Assembly: GCA_030549335.1 (NCBI GenBank)
Contig: CM060195.1
Coordinates: 45,080,991 to 45,144,990, forward strand
Direction: 5' to 3'
DNA length: 64,000 bases
DNA from: Pontederia crassipes
Lineage: Eukaryota; Streptophyta; Magnoliopsida; Commelinales; Pontederiaceae
Both the position numbers and the translations under genes were made by a program. The first letter of the stretch is position 1; each line of letters starts with the position of its first letter. The notes beneath the pieces are model-generated. The model did no database searches. It was not told the origin of the DNA and was given only the letters and a program-made list of their open reading frames with translations. Shown here piece after piece: positions 36,625 to 49,187 of the stretch.

Positions 36625-39600
36625 TTACCAAGTATTTATGTTAAGCAAGTCCAAACAATGTTGGAACTTGCCATAAGGAACAGATTTGGTGAACATATCA
36701 GCTGGATTGTCTTCAGTGCCAATCTTCTTCACCTTGATCCTCTTCTCAGTGCGGATGAAGTGATATCTGACATCAATGTGTTTGGTTCTTTCATGATGTA
36801 CTTGATCCTTGACTAAACATATTGCACTCAGACTGTCACAGTGCACTATAGCCTGCTCCTGATGTAATACGAGATCTCCAACTAAGCCTGTTAATCAGAT
36901 GCTTTCCTTGACAGCTTCCGTCAGTGCCATGTATTCAGCCTCTGTGGTGGACAATGTAACTGATGGCTGAAGTGTAGCCTTCCAACTAATAACTGAACTG
37001 CTCAAAGTGAAGACATAGCCTGTCATAGATCATCTTCCATCAACATCTCCAGCATAATCTGAATCTGAGTACCCTGCAACCAAACACTCTTTATCACTTC
37101 TGCTTGCCAGTGCTCCTTTCCTGGATCGCTCATGAACCTGCTGACAACACTGACTGCATGAGCAATGTATGGTCTTGTGCAAACCATAGCATACATCAGA
37201 CTTCCAACTGCACTAGCATATGAAATCCGAGACATGTACTCCTTTTCTGTATCTGACTTTGGTGCGAAGGCAACAAAAAGATGAACATTTGCAGTTGATG
37301 GAGTATTCAAAGGCTTCGCTCCAGCCATTCCAAACCTGGATAAAATCTTCTCAATATAACTTTTCTGAGATAAGAAGAGTTTACCCTGTGCGCGATCCCT
37401 TAGAATTTCCATCCTCAGAATCTTCTGTGCTGCACCAAGATCTTTCATGTCGAATTCTGCACTGAGGAGCTTCTTCAGATTTTGAATGTCTGTCATGTCT
37501 CTGACAGCAATAAGCATATCATCAACATACAAGAGCAGATAGATGGTGGAGCCGTCATTCACCTTCTTGTGATATACACAGCAATCATAGGGACTTCGAC
37601 TAAATCCTTTACTGATCATGAAGCTGTCGAACCTCTTGTACCATTGTCTGGGAGACTGCTTCAAGCCATACAGAGATTTCTTCAGACTGCAAACTTGATT
37701 CTCCTTTTCAGAAATGAAGAATTCCTCTGGTTGGCTCATAAGAATATCTTCTTCAAGTTCTCCATGGAGGAAAGCAGTCTTCACATCTAGTTGCTCGAGC
37801 TCTAGATTCTGATGTGCTACAAGAGCAAGTAGCACCCTGATAGAAGTATGTCTGACAACAGGTGAGAATATCTCATTGTAGTCCATACCTTCTTTCTGAT
37901 TATAACCTTTAGCAACCAGTCGTGCTTTATATCTCGTGCCTTCAACTCCTAGAATTCCTGCTTTCTTCTTGAAGATCTATTTACATCCAACAGTCTTCCT
38001 GCCTTTAGGCAACTTGACCAGCTCCCACGTCTGATTCTTGTGAAGAGATTCCATCTCTTCACCCATAGCAGCAATCCACTGTTCAGATTCGGCACATGTG
38101 ATGGCATCCCTATAAGAGGACGGCTCTAGAGACTCCACCTCTTCAACTACCTGTAGTGCATAAGCAACCATGTCCTCGAAACCATATCGCTTAGGAGGAC
38201 CCACTTCTCTGCGAGGACGTCTAGCAGCAATTGACTCCTCTTCAGGTTGCTCATCAGATTCTTCACCTTCTGGTTTTGCTTCTTGATGTGATCCTTCAGC
38301 ATCATCCTCAGTTGGAGTGATTTCAACCTCCACCTGTTTACTGACACTCTCTTCAGCCTCCACCTTCAACTGAAGCATTGATGCTTCATCAAAGGTCACG
38401 CTTCTGCTGTGGATGACTTTGTGTTCTGAAGGAGACCAGATTCTGTAGCCCTTCACTCCTGCACCATATCCCATGAACACCCCTTCTTTGGCCCTTGGCT
38501 CCAACTTCCCTTCACTGACGTGATAGTATGCTGGACAACCAAAAATTTTCAGACAAGTATAATCAGCAGAATTTCCTGACCATACATCAGTTGGAGTATT
38601 GAGATCAATCGCAGTCGCCGGACTTCGATTCACCAAGTAGCAAGCTGTGTTAACAGCTTCAGCCCAGAATGTCCTATTTAGGCCAGCGTTAGAGAGCATG
38701 CACCTTGCCCTCTCCAGAAGTATCCTGTTCATTCGTTCTGCAACTCCATTCTGCTGTGGAGTATCCCTAACTGTGCGATGTCTGGCAATGCCTTCATCTT
38801 TGCAGAACTGGTCGAATTCAGCAGAATAGAATTCCAAACCATTGTCAGTGCGAAGACGCTTCACTTTTTTCGACGTCTGATTTTCCACCAGAACCTTCCA
38901 CTGCTTGAAGGCCTTGAAGGACTCACTTTTGTGTTTCATCATGAATACCCAAGTCATCCTCGAGTAGTCATCAATCACAGATAGGAAGTACCTCGCACCT
39001 CCTAATGATGGAACACGAGAGGGACCCCAACAATCGGCGTGGATGTAGTCAAGTGTCGCCTTCGTCCTGTGCACTGCCTTGCCAAACTGAGATCTTCGCT
39101 GTTTGGCGAATACGCAGTGCTTGCAAAAGTTGATTTCAAATATCTTCTTCTCCCCTAGAAGACCTCGTTTGCTGAGGATATTCATCCCGTTCTGACTCAT
39201 ATGCCCAAGCCGCATGTGCCACAGCCTGGACCTATCTGATTCGGATGAACTAGCCACTGCAGCAACGCTAGAGACTGTCTTGCCTTGTAACACATACAAT
39301 GACTTCTGTCTGACTCCCTTCAGAACCATAGCATCACCTTTCATTACCGTGAGGATGCCTCCAGCAGCATTAATCTGACATCCTTTAGAGTCGAGGACTC
39401 CAAGTGATATCAAATTCTTTTTCAGTTGCGGAACATGGCGGACATCTGCCAGCGTCCTCACAAGATTGTCATAAGTCCTGATCTGCACAGAACCGATCCC
39501 AACTATCTGACAGGCTGCATCGTTGCCCATGATAACGTTTCCACCATCAATCTTCTGATAAGTTGAGAACCACTCTTTATTCGGAGTCATATGATAGGAA

Positions 39601-40478
39601 CACCCCGAATCCAGAACCCAACTATCCGCTAGACATCCTTGATCAGAAGCAGCCAGAACCAAATCATCTTCGGAATTTCCTGTTTCATGTGCCACCGCAG
39701 CGACATGGGCCTTCTTCTTCTTCGGACAATCCTTCTTCCAATGACCTGGTTCCTTGCAGTAATTACAGATGTCTTTCGCAGTGATTTTCTTCTTCTTCGA
39801 CTTGGATTTCTTTGAATTCGAGTACTGTCCCTTCTCTGCGGTCGATATCAAACCCGCGGCCTGAGACTCTGCAGAATTTCCAGATGCCCTATGCCGAAGT
39901 TCACGAGTATGGAGACTTGATCTTACTTCTTCCAGACTTATAGTTTCCTTCCCGATAATCATAGACTGAACGAAATTTTCATATGATTGAGGAAGCGAAA
40001 CTAACAGAATTAGGGCAGCATCTTCATCCTCGATCTTAACATCAATATTTCTGAGTTTCATCAACAAAGAATTTAACTGATCAAGATGTTCCTTCAGAGG
40101 GGTACCTTCCTGTATGCGGAAAGAGAACAGACGTTGCTTCAATAGCAACTTGTTGGTGAGAGACTTCGTCATATATAGACTCTCGAGTCTCAACCACAGA
40201 CTGATCGCTTTTTCTTCATCTGCGACCTCGATTATCACCTCATCCGCCAGACACAACAGGATCATCGAGTGCGCCTTCTCCTCCTGTGCCGCCAAAGTTG
40301 CGAGGTCGATCTCCTTTTCTTTGCCTTTCGAGTCTTTCTCCTTTGGCTTGTTCTTCGACACGTTTGAGAGCGGCGCCCAGACTCCTTGGTGCTTCAAAAG
40401 TGCCCGCATCTTGATCTGCCATAATCCGAAACTGTTTCTGCCGTTGAACTTCTCCACGCTCACGTTGTGCGACGCCAT
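36625..40478 (-). pseudogene. Copia gag-pol polyprotein, interrupted
   Basis: Starts MASHNVSVEKFNG at 40478. Seen in order: UBN2-type gag; zinc knuckle CNYCKEPGHWKKDC (CX2CX4HX4C); protease WVLDSGCSYHM; integrase HHCC (LWHMRLGHM, CKHC) and D,D,E residues (HADCWG, LRTDNGLEF, GVAERMNR); RT with LLLYVDDMLIA; RNase H remnants ending FTKSVPYG. Breaks: amber TAG at 37977-37979 in otherwise continuous frame between integrase and RT; an internal deletion with frameshift between HWQA and the RNase H start (about 37070-37100); TGA at 37030-37032; and another TGA before the last fragment (36625-36846). All catalytic residues of PR, INT and RT that I checked are present, so decay looks moderate. Confidence 0.9.
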
Positions 40479-40513
40479 CTCCCTGCTGATCGAGAATCGT
40501 TGACAAACCCTAA

Positions 40514-40526
40514 GGCTCTGATACCA
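40514..40526 (-). other. Copia primer-binding site
   Basis: Minus strand TGGTATCAGAGCC, complementary to initiator tRNA-Met, three bases from the 5' LTR end. Confidence 0.85.
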
Positions 40527-40529
40527 GTT

Positions 40530-40798
40530 TGTTACGAAAAGAGGGAGAGATGGATCGCACGAAATACAGAAGAACACGAAGAGAAAAAATGGCGGCGGCT
40601 CTTTGTTATGGAATAATGATGATTACAAGGATGGGTCTCGGTCTAGACCCCTAGGGAGTTTATATAGGCACTCCCTTTGACAGATGATAGGAATTACATA
40701 CGGACTGGGACTCTAAATAAATCCCCTGAAAATAGGACACCTATCTCGTGATAAGGAAATAAATCAAATCCGAATCACAAACAGAATACTCCTAAAAA
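40530..40798 (-). repeat. Copia 5' LTR, truncated (269 bp)
   Basis: Matches the 3' LTR over its inner 269 bases (36103-36371) with about a dozen differences. The remaining 178 bases of U3 are absent; sequence diverges after CCTAAAAA at 40798. Confidence 0.85.
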
Positions 40799-42538
40799 GT
40801 TCTCAAAATTTAAATAATTTTAGAGTTTTTATTTTTTATATAAACTTCATGATGATTAGGTTATTTTGTATTTTTATAATCATCATTATTTCATAATAAA
40901 AAGAATCATCATCGTCCGAGGACGTAACCCGATTTAAGATGAACCTCGTAAATCTTGTGTATTATACTATCTCTCTCACTTTTTTTTGTAACACTAACAG
41001 TGTTTAATTTAGCACACCAAGATGCGAAGTTGGCAAACAGCAACAGGTTTAGGATCTAAGTAATCATCCTCGCCTCATAGGTGGCTTGTTCTCCGCGTAT
41101 CTACATCTCTATTATCTGTTGCAGCATCTGGAAGTAAACTGAAGGGTACATTTGATTCAAAATTTAGGTAAAAAATGGGAAGAAAAATGATGAAAAAAAA
41201 TTGTAAACAAAAAATAAAGATGAATAGTTATCTTATTTAGCTGATATCATTAAAGGGACGATTTTATCTTTTTATAAGATCTGTTACTCTTCTTTTTCAT
41301 CATGATTTGAGGACAAAAGAAAAAAAATATTGAAAAAAAATGAAAAGCAATGAATTTTTTTTTACATAGTACTCACATAATATTAAGTCGAGCGATGTTA
41401 GGAGCAAGATATCAAAAATCAAAATTATAGAACGTCGAAGTTCGTAAGATAAACATATTATAGATAAATAAATACAAACAAACATATACAATGAATAAGA
41501 TTAATATAGCTATACTAATAAGATCTACCGCAACATATACTATGCAATAATAGTTTAGTCAATTTTAATGAAATCAAAAGAAAACAAGGCAATTGCATTA
41601 GAGCATTACCATAAAGTCTAACAATATTGTTTTTTTTAAATAATATTAAAATTTAAATCACAACAAAGTATCTTCCTTTTAATTTCCCTTCTAGAAAACT
41701 CATGTTGCACTTTTGATAAAATTATAAAAAAACTATTGAAGAAAAAACTATTAGAAATCTGGAACAACATTTTAGGATCAATACTATCAATAATAATAAC
41801 GATCTTACAAAATCGATATCATTCAAAATCGAAATCCCAGTCCTAAAACAATATAAAGATTCTTCTTCGTTTTTATCAATAAAAAACCCTTTCCAAATTG
41901 TACAATACAAAAAGAAAAAAAAAGTGTACGTAAGCTAAACAAGTAAAATTATTGAAGAAAGATTAACTCCTAAAATAATCCAGATGATCTTCCTTTTCCT
42001 ATAAAATGAATTTACCTGCATCTTTAATTTTTTTTCCTTTCTTATCTCCACTAGTATTCCTGGCGCTATAATTTTGTTGGTTTCTAACAAAAATTACGGC
42101 AAAATGATAATGCAGTCAAAGTGAAGTCAGTTCCTTCTTATACAGTACAAGCACATGGAATACAAGTCTTTTCTTCACGAATAATAATCTTTCCAGGAGT
42201 TGATGAATCCATCACAAGGCAGGAATAAGACAGAAATACAGAATCGTTGCTGCATATGGTCAAGTCCCTATAAAATCATGCATTGCCAAATTAAACATGC
42301 ACATAAATGTGCATGATTAGAAACATGTTAAATCGCAATCACAGAGGAAAATCCTAAGCTTGGATTGGGACGTTTTGAGTGCGGTTACATCTCTGTGTGG
42401 GGAACTGCGGATCGCATCTCTGTGGTGACTTCACCAGTCTGCCAGTCCCCTACATCACTAGTCGCAGTGCAGAAATGTTTAAAACTCACGAGGCCTTTCC
42501 TTAAACTAAAAATGTTCTTTCCTCGTCACTTATAGTGT
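40799..42538. other. Spacer with LTR-like remnant and ALG9 3' flank
   Basis: At 40895-40965 a plus-strand string (CATCGTCCGAGGACGTAACC, then GAACCTCGTAAATCTTGTGT) resembles the R/U5 part of plant copia LTRs, probably from a different, older element. The rest is AT-rich. The last few hundred bases should hold the ALG9 3' UTR. No gene seen. Confidence 0.45.
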
Positions 42539-45500
42539 TTAAACATGTTCCCCTTTACTTTGAGGTATTCTTCTTAGCAGCTTATACAACCCAAAAACAT
42601 TGTTTTCTTGCCATTTATATGGGATAAAGAAAGAGCGGTAGATTGCAGGCGATAGCTCCCTATCAAGGAAAGGTATGGCCGCCAGGGTCTGTTATCAAAA
42701 TATTATAGTTAGAGAAGAGAGCTACACGACTCAATAATGTAACTGAGAAATCTGGATGTAAACCATAAAGATTATACCTCCCATGTTGAAAGGTCCGTTC
42801 CACGAGCTGGATATGGCCGCTTTAGATCTAGCTCTACCAATAAAGTACAGAGTTCAATGTCTCTAAGCTGTCATAATCAAACCAAGTTAGCCTCAAAAGC
42901 AACATGGAAAAAATGTACCATGAGCAAAGTTGCAAAGTTTACATATTGCTCATCAGCAGCCTTGTTTTTGTTGTTAAAATAAGGAGGGGCAGCTGAAGTG
43001 CCTCCCAAAGTCGAATTAAAAGGAAACGGAAGAAGTCCTCTGAATCCATCATCCACCCATCGAACTTCGCTAATATATGAAGGCACAAAGAATGAGGAAG
43101 GGAACCGGTGCCACTCACTTCCGACGCAAAGCACAGCACCTATAAGCATACAATACATCATATTATGCAATGACTTTTCTTCATAAAACATACTATTTGC
43201 ATCTAATTATCAACTACCAGGGCACATAAAGTCATCACACAGTTTCATGCAGGCATCGGTGAACACTAATCTAAAAGTATGACATAGGTAGCTTCAACAG
43301 TAAACACGTGTTATAAATGTCAGGAGAACCTATCACCTCTATCGTCAACCATACAACAGAAAGGAACATAGATTCATTGAGATATTTTTTGAATCCCCAC
43401 CCCACAAAACACCAAAAAAATATGTAGGGAAAATGTACAATAAAAATTTGTAAGTCATTTTAAGTAATTTAGTGACAGTTGACTTGCTTTTGGTTAGTGG
43501 ACCCTTTCTAACTACTGACAGTGAAGCTACTCGAGTATTTGAAATGAGGAAGACTTGAACAAGCTTCCTCATGCCAGATTATCTTCAATGGTATATCACC
43601 ATCAAATATAAGATGCTTCCTGAAGTTTACGGTTATTGCACATGATAATTTTTATTCCATACAAGGTTAAGAATTATAAATGAAATTCATAAATATGATC
43701 CTCTGTGTTTCCATCCTAATTGATGGGAATCTACTTAGTTAATCCTAACCTTAATCAAGTCATCCACTTAAAAGCTATCCACTTAAGAAATAATTAGAGA
43801 ATAATTTTCATTTATCTTCCAAAAGGAACCATACAAAAGCATTTATAACTTTTAAACACCCCGTGTACCAAATGTCATGGATACCTAAATAAAAGGAAAA
43901 CCTAAACAAAAGGAACCATACAAAAGAATTTATAGGTTTTAAACACCAAATGTCATGGAAACCTAAATAAAAGGAAAACTCCTAATAACATGGAAAACCA
44001 AACTAAGAAGCTATACTAAAGGCCCACAACTAATTACTAGTGTAGAAGGCTCATAATGCTAACCTTCTTCTACTTTAACCGGGGGGTGAAAAAATATAGT
44101 TAGCATATAAATATCAGGAGAAAACTACTTCCTCATTTAGATTACTTATTTATAATTCTTCATGACTCAAAGAGAATTTCATAAGATAATATGATTTTGT
44201 TCAACTCCACAAGGCCAAAATTTTTAGTTTTGTTTTTTAGAGGGCCACAATTTTTAGTTGACTGCATTATCTAACCTCATTAATTAACTGAGGAAGACTA
44301 AGCACACATAACTATAACCATAATGTATACAATGATAAATCAGGTTATGAACACTGCATTTCAAAGTCACCTACATGAAATTCTTACCAGTTCCAACATC
44401 ATCATGATGCTCCAACTGCTTGTATATCTCCAAAGGAGCAGAATATCCATTAAGAATAGAGAATGTGCGACTGTGAGAGGCACATAAAATAAGCCCAAGA
44501 AATAAAGGTCTAATCCCTTTTGCAATCTGCAATAAGGAGATAATGAAAAAATTAAGCTGCTGCTAGACTTTTGGTAGATGGCTCTATAGCAGATAAACGG
44601 AAAATAGTTGGGATGATTTCATGCTCACCTGAACAATGAGAGTATCTTCAGTTGCATACTTGTCTCGGAAAAGATCAGGGAAACCATCAATTACTGCTGC
44701 AGCTGCTGTGCAAATAAGTGGATATATTGGATAGAGAAACCTGTAATGCTAAAAACTGATTTAGTGAACAAAATATATGACTTCATATATCATAAGTCTC
44801 TGTTCAGGTCAACCTGGCCATCTTAGCATAAAACAATAGCAAGATGAAAAAATCCTAGAAGCAGTACTTTCACTTTCTATTGCTTTGAACTTATTTGAGA
44901 TTCTCACTGTTATTTGATGCTTATATTTTTTTCCATATTGGTTTTATCTAAAATTATATTTTAAACAATCTATTAAATATCAAATGGATCTAGGACAATT
45001 TATGGGATAATATTTTGATGTTTTAAAAGTTTTCGGTGGAAATTCAAATAAAAGGGTAACACAAAAGTTGGTAAAGAAATGTGATCTCCATGTTTTAAAC
45101 AAAGACGTTGCTTACTATAGCTGTTTTATGGGCGATATGGTTTCAATGTAATACTTGTGTCTTCGGAGGGGAGAGGTGTTATGTGGATAATATCAGTTTG
45201 CACGGCCTAACCTTGACAAATCTGTGATCCATGGAGTAGTGAGCACTTAAGGGATTTTACTACACATATGGTCGTGTATTCGTAATCATCACGTTTATTA
45301 ATGAAACAGGATGTCTACAATGGCTGATAGGCATCCACATCCCAGTCAAAAACAAAAGTGTAACATGGGACTTCCAACATAACATACGATTTAGCCTCTA
45401 CTGGTTATCTATAAAAATACGGAAACAATAGCTTCAATACTAATGAATCTGGAAACATAACAAAACATAGTAATTAATTTAAAGGACACACTTCAGAAAT

Positions 45501-47816
45501 GAAATCGATCATATGAAGTGCTGAAGAGAAAACTATGAGATCTTGTACCTTTCTTCTTTATGTGCTTGCAGCGACATAAATGCCAACCAAACATATAGGG
45601 GAGAGACCACGATTAGCAGATCTCGTGCATTTTTCTTCCTCGTAATTGGCAGCATAACAACAAAAAGAAGAGCAAGAATGAAACAGAAATTAAAGTTGTT
45701 AAATCCATTCCTGAAATAGAACAAGGGTCCTTCAGTTCCATATAGGTGGCTCTCACCACCCCCCTGAACATTATACTGCAACAGGTTAAAGACAGAAGAT
45801 GTCCATCTTCTATAGCACTGGTGGTCAGCAAGTATTGACAAAGTCTACAAACAAAAGACATTAAAAGTCAAAGTTAACATTGTGAGCAAGACGAAAGATT
45901 CTCAACAAAAGATGTCAGCAGTAACTGATAAGAACATGCTATTTACTTTTCACTTACAAGCAAGCAAACAGAGGCCAATAAACCTGATAGAAATACTTTC
46001 CACCTTCCTCTGATTAATGAGAATATTGTAGCAGGAAGGACAACAAGGATAGAGAAAGGCCATCCAACAATCACTCCAGTGGCTGCAACAGCAACTGCCA
46101 GAGAGTACTTCTCAAGCAGAAAGAGAGCTGATGAAAGAGTTACAGAATACATAGAAAAGCTACTTGGCAGAAAACCTGCAAAAATAACCAAGAATTTCAT
46201 ATAAAAGATGGCAAATATAACCTCATAATTGAAAAAAGAAGAAAGTACAACAGTAAGGAAGCACACGAGAGGATATACAGAAAATAACAAGCTGCAGATG
46301 CATAAAAAACATAAACAGTAACAAGAAAGGAACTTACTTGTACTTGCAAAGAAAGAACCACTTGTTAGGCATAACATTGCAAGTGCATAACATGCAAGTC
46401 TTTTGCCATACTTCTTTGACAAAGCAACAACAAGAATGGTCTCCGTGAAGGTCGAAATAAGTCCAAGAAAAAGCCTTACAGAGTAGAATACTCGAACCTA
46501 AATTCCATCAGGGACCAAACAAATGAGCAGGTGAAAAATGCATCATCAACAAAACATTCATAACATTAGAGATGTTCACCTTTTCCTCAGTGTAGATTAA
46601 TGATGCAGGTCCAGCTACCAATGCATGAAAGAATATGTATAAATACGATCTTAGAGCAAATGCAGAACTGCACAATGACAATAATCAGAACCAAGTTCAC
46701 AAAGACAACATCATTAGTAGCCATAAGTTTATACTACAAACTATTTAACTAGTTGTACTTTCAGCAACTTTTACTATCATAACTAGTTAAGCACTCCTAA
46801 AAGTTAACAAAATACAGATCTCACAGCTTTGATTATCCTACTTGAAAATGCCTCCAAATAGGAGGTACATGGTATTTAAAACTTAGATAAACTTGAGAGA
46901 TGCAAAAAGCTTCAGCACATTCGATTAACGCAATGCAATTGGGCATGAATATAAATCATATTTAGCTGTTACTATGAAAACTTTACTATGAGGAGCCCCA
47001 CTCCATAAATTGTGGGAATGAGAATTCCATAAAAAGAATAACAGGATCCTTCCTTTCCATTACCAGTTCTTTTTATTACCAAAATATCCAGAAATTCAAT
47101 TTCAGCTGTCCTGGTAACTATGGTATCTCAATCATTTCCTCTCACAAATCCCCGGAATATACATACTCACGCCAAATATAACATTAACATCTTTAGCCAA
47201 TGACCATTTCATTGCATGTTACATCAACTATTCATAGAACTAGGGTTTTTTTTTTCATTTGACAAAAAAATATACTAAGTCATACTTGTAATCCAAAGAA
47301 AAAGGAAAATTCTTCGTTGATTCACTTCACTTCTATCCTTAAAGCGACCATTTTTTTTTCACTAAGACTACAAGCATTAGAGTCCAACATCGTTCAGAGC
47401 TAACTGAATCATGTCAGATAGATGTGTTCTGCGACCAAAACTACATCTCGCTTAAAGGAACATAGCAATTTTAACATAAAAAGAGATCGACGTACGTGCA
47501 ATAATAAAACGGCGGAATCCGGGTGCAGTCTCTACCTATATTCCCAGGTTTGGAAGCCAGACTTGTAGAGGAGGTAGTGGAGGGGCTCCCAGTAGTTGAA
47601 GACCTCGTCGCAGTCGTGAACGATGTTGGAGGTGGCGCTCATGTGTCGCAGCAAACCCAGCGCCAGCGCCGGCAGCACCCACCACAAGGCCGCTCGATCC
47701 GCCTCCTTCTTTTCCCCCTTGTCTTCCTTCGAGTACCGATCCGAGGACGAGTCCGCCAACGAAGAAGAAGAACCAGCCGCCGGTGTCCGGCGCTGTCTCG
47801 CCGCCGAAATCTCCAT
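42539..47816 (-). CDS. ALG9: Dolichyl-P-mannose alpha-1,2-mannosyltransferase ALG9, 10 exons, 576 aa
   Basis: ER membrane GT22-family enzyme that adds the seventh and ninth mannoses to the dolichol-linked N-glycan precursor, using dolichyl-phosphate mannose. Coding exons: 47536-47816, 46580-46667, 46338-46497, 45958-46175, 45549-45844, 44629-44740, 44388-44526, 42943-43139, 42778-42867, 42539-42688; 1731 nt, all GT/AG with consistent phase. Landmarks: the lumenal loop signature HDCDEVFNYWEP at residues 67-78 (acidic DE expected for catalysis), SYLYIFFHALVAGPAS, GGGESHLYGTEGP, GFNNFNFCFILA, HKEER, CVGSEWHRFPSSFF, FGLYKLLRRIP. Several hydrophobic membrane segments are visible. Start at ATG 47816; the only upstream in-frame candidate is a GTG. 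Length is close to the Arabidopsis protein. Frame intact. Confidence 0.95.
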
Positions 47817-49187
47817 CGCCGATCCCTTTCTTCCCTCTCGCACCTCGTTCGGTCGATGCTTCTGGCTCCTTGCTTTTGCTTTATTTATTTTTCTTCTCGG
47901 TTTCGGACGGAATTGGAGAGAGAACGGAGGGTTTAAGAATTAAATTGATCCGCCGGATCACGCTAATTAATACTGTCGAATTGGGGAGAGTGAGCCAACA
48001 AAAGAGTAAAGAAGGTAACTTAAAGTAGTTCCGCGGGAATATCTCGCCGGCTTCATCATGCTTCCGTAGATCACGTGATATCCACGTGATTAACAATTCA
48101 AACAGCAAAGGAATGTGATTTCTTTGAAAAAAATTTATCTCCGTTTGTAAATAAATTTGTATATTTATTTATTCTGACAATAAAGCAAAATATTCCACTG
48201 TATTGATTTTCGAAAAAAAAACACGATTTCGTTTTATGGATAAATATTTTTGGGAGGTAATAGATATTGTTAGTCAAAAGCAAATTTGTAATGCCAACTT
48301 AATCATTGAACAAATAAGAATTATTATTAAGAACGAAAAAGTAAATCCACAGTACTCCAGCAAGTGCGAGCGTCCGTCATGAGTTTTCTTTTCTTTTTGC
48401 GAAAGAAAATTTTGGTTATCCATTTGGAGAGAAAAAAAAAACTATGTAATGCTTTATACAATCAAACATCAAAATGTTAAGACAATTTGTAATGCCAACT
48501 TAATCATTGAACAAATAAGAATTATTATTAAGAACGAAAAAGTAAATCCACAGTACTCCAGCAAGTGCGAGCGTCCGTCATGAGTTTTCTTTTCTTTTTG
48601 CGAAAGAAACTTTTGGTTATCCATTTGGAGAGAAAAAAAAAACTATGTAATGCTTTATACAATCAAACATCAAAATGTTAAGACAAAATGGAATGATCAA
48701 CTTACAGTTCTCCCTTAAATCACCTACAAAGAAATTTATGTTTCCCTGCAAGGATATTGCATTAAGGAAGACATTCTTGAAAGTTCCCCATATTGAACAT
48801 TCACCAGTGAAGGCAAAACCAACCATCATATATTTCAATAATGAACAGCATTAGTGTTCTTTTGCGCGGCTAGTAAACACATTGTACTAGTAGCACAGTA
48901 GTTATTATAAGGCAACATTGAGGATCTAATTTACAAGAGTTTTGAGACAGAGACAAAGACAGTAAGGGATATACAATTATCTCTAGTGTACAATTCTCTA
49001 TCATTATTCGAGGAAGACAAATCTAAACCATCTGCTACACGAGTAGAAAGCTCGAGTATACTGCAAACCCACCAGGAAACTGTTCAAAGTTCTATTGCTG
49101 ACAGCAAAAACTTCCCAACGAGCACAAGGACCTTATGATTTAATCTTCAGTTGGGTAGGAGGAGCTTAAATTGGAGAAGCAACTGAA
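47817..49187. other. ALG9 promoter side and PEPC 3' flank
   Basis: 1.37 kb between two same-strand genes. Contains the ALG9 5' UTR/promoter (no clear TATA seen), a recent 201-bp tandem duplication at 48284-48685, and the PEPC 3' UTR region. No gene. Confidence 0.6.
48284..48685. repeat. 201-bp tandem duplication upstream of ALG9
   Basis: ATTTGTAATGCCAACTTAATC at about 48283 recurs 201 bases later. The two copies differ at about one base (AAAATTTTGG / AAACTTTTGG). Each unit contains GTGCGAGCGTCCGTCATGAG and an A-rich run. Confidence 0.9.

Larger units (their letters stand above)
36103..40798 (-). mobile_element. Ty1/copia retrotransposon (Tork/Tnt1-like), defective
   Basis: Minus-strand element: 5' LTR at right (40530-40798, truncated), PBS 40514-40526, gag-pol frame 40478 to about 36625, polypurine tract next to 36550, complete 3' LTR 36103-36549. 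Domain order GAG-PR-INT-RT-RH marks copia. No target duplication can be expected because the outer end of the 5' LTR is missing. The polyprotein is broken, so the element cannot move by itself. Confidence 0.93.

Noticed and set aside
40114..40503. 129-codon plus-strand frame
   Set aside because: Antisense of copia gag.
47523..47943. Plus-strand frames of 106-137 codons over ALG9 exon 1
   Set aside because: Antisense shadows of the GC-rich first exon of ALG9.
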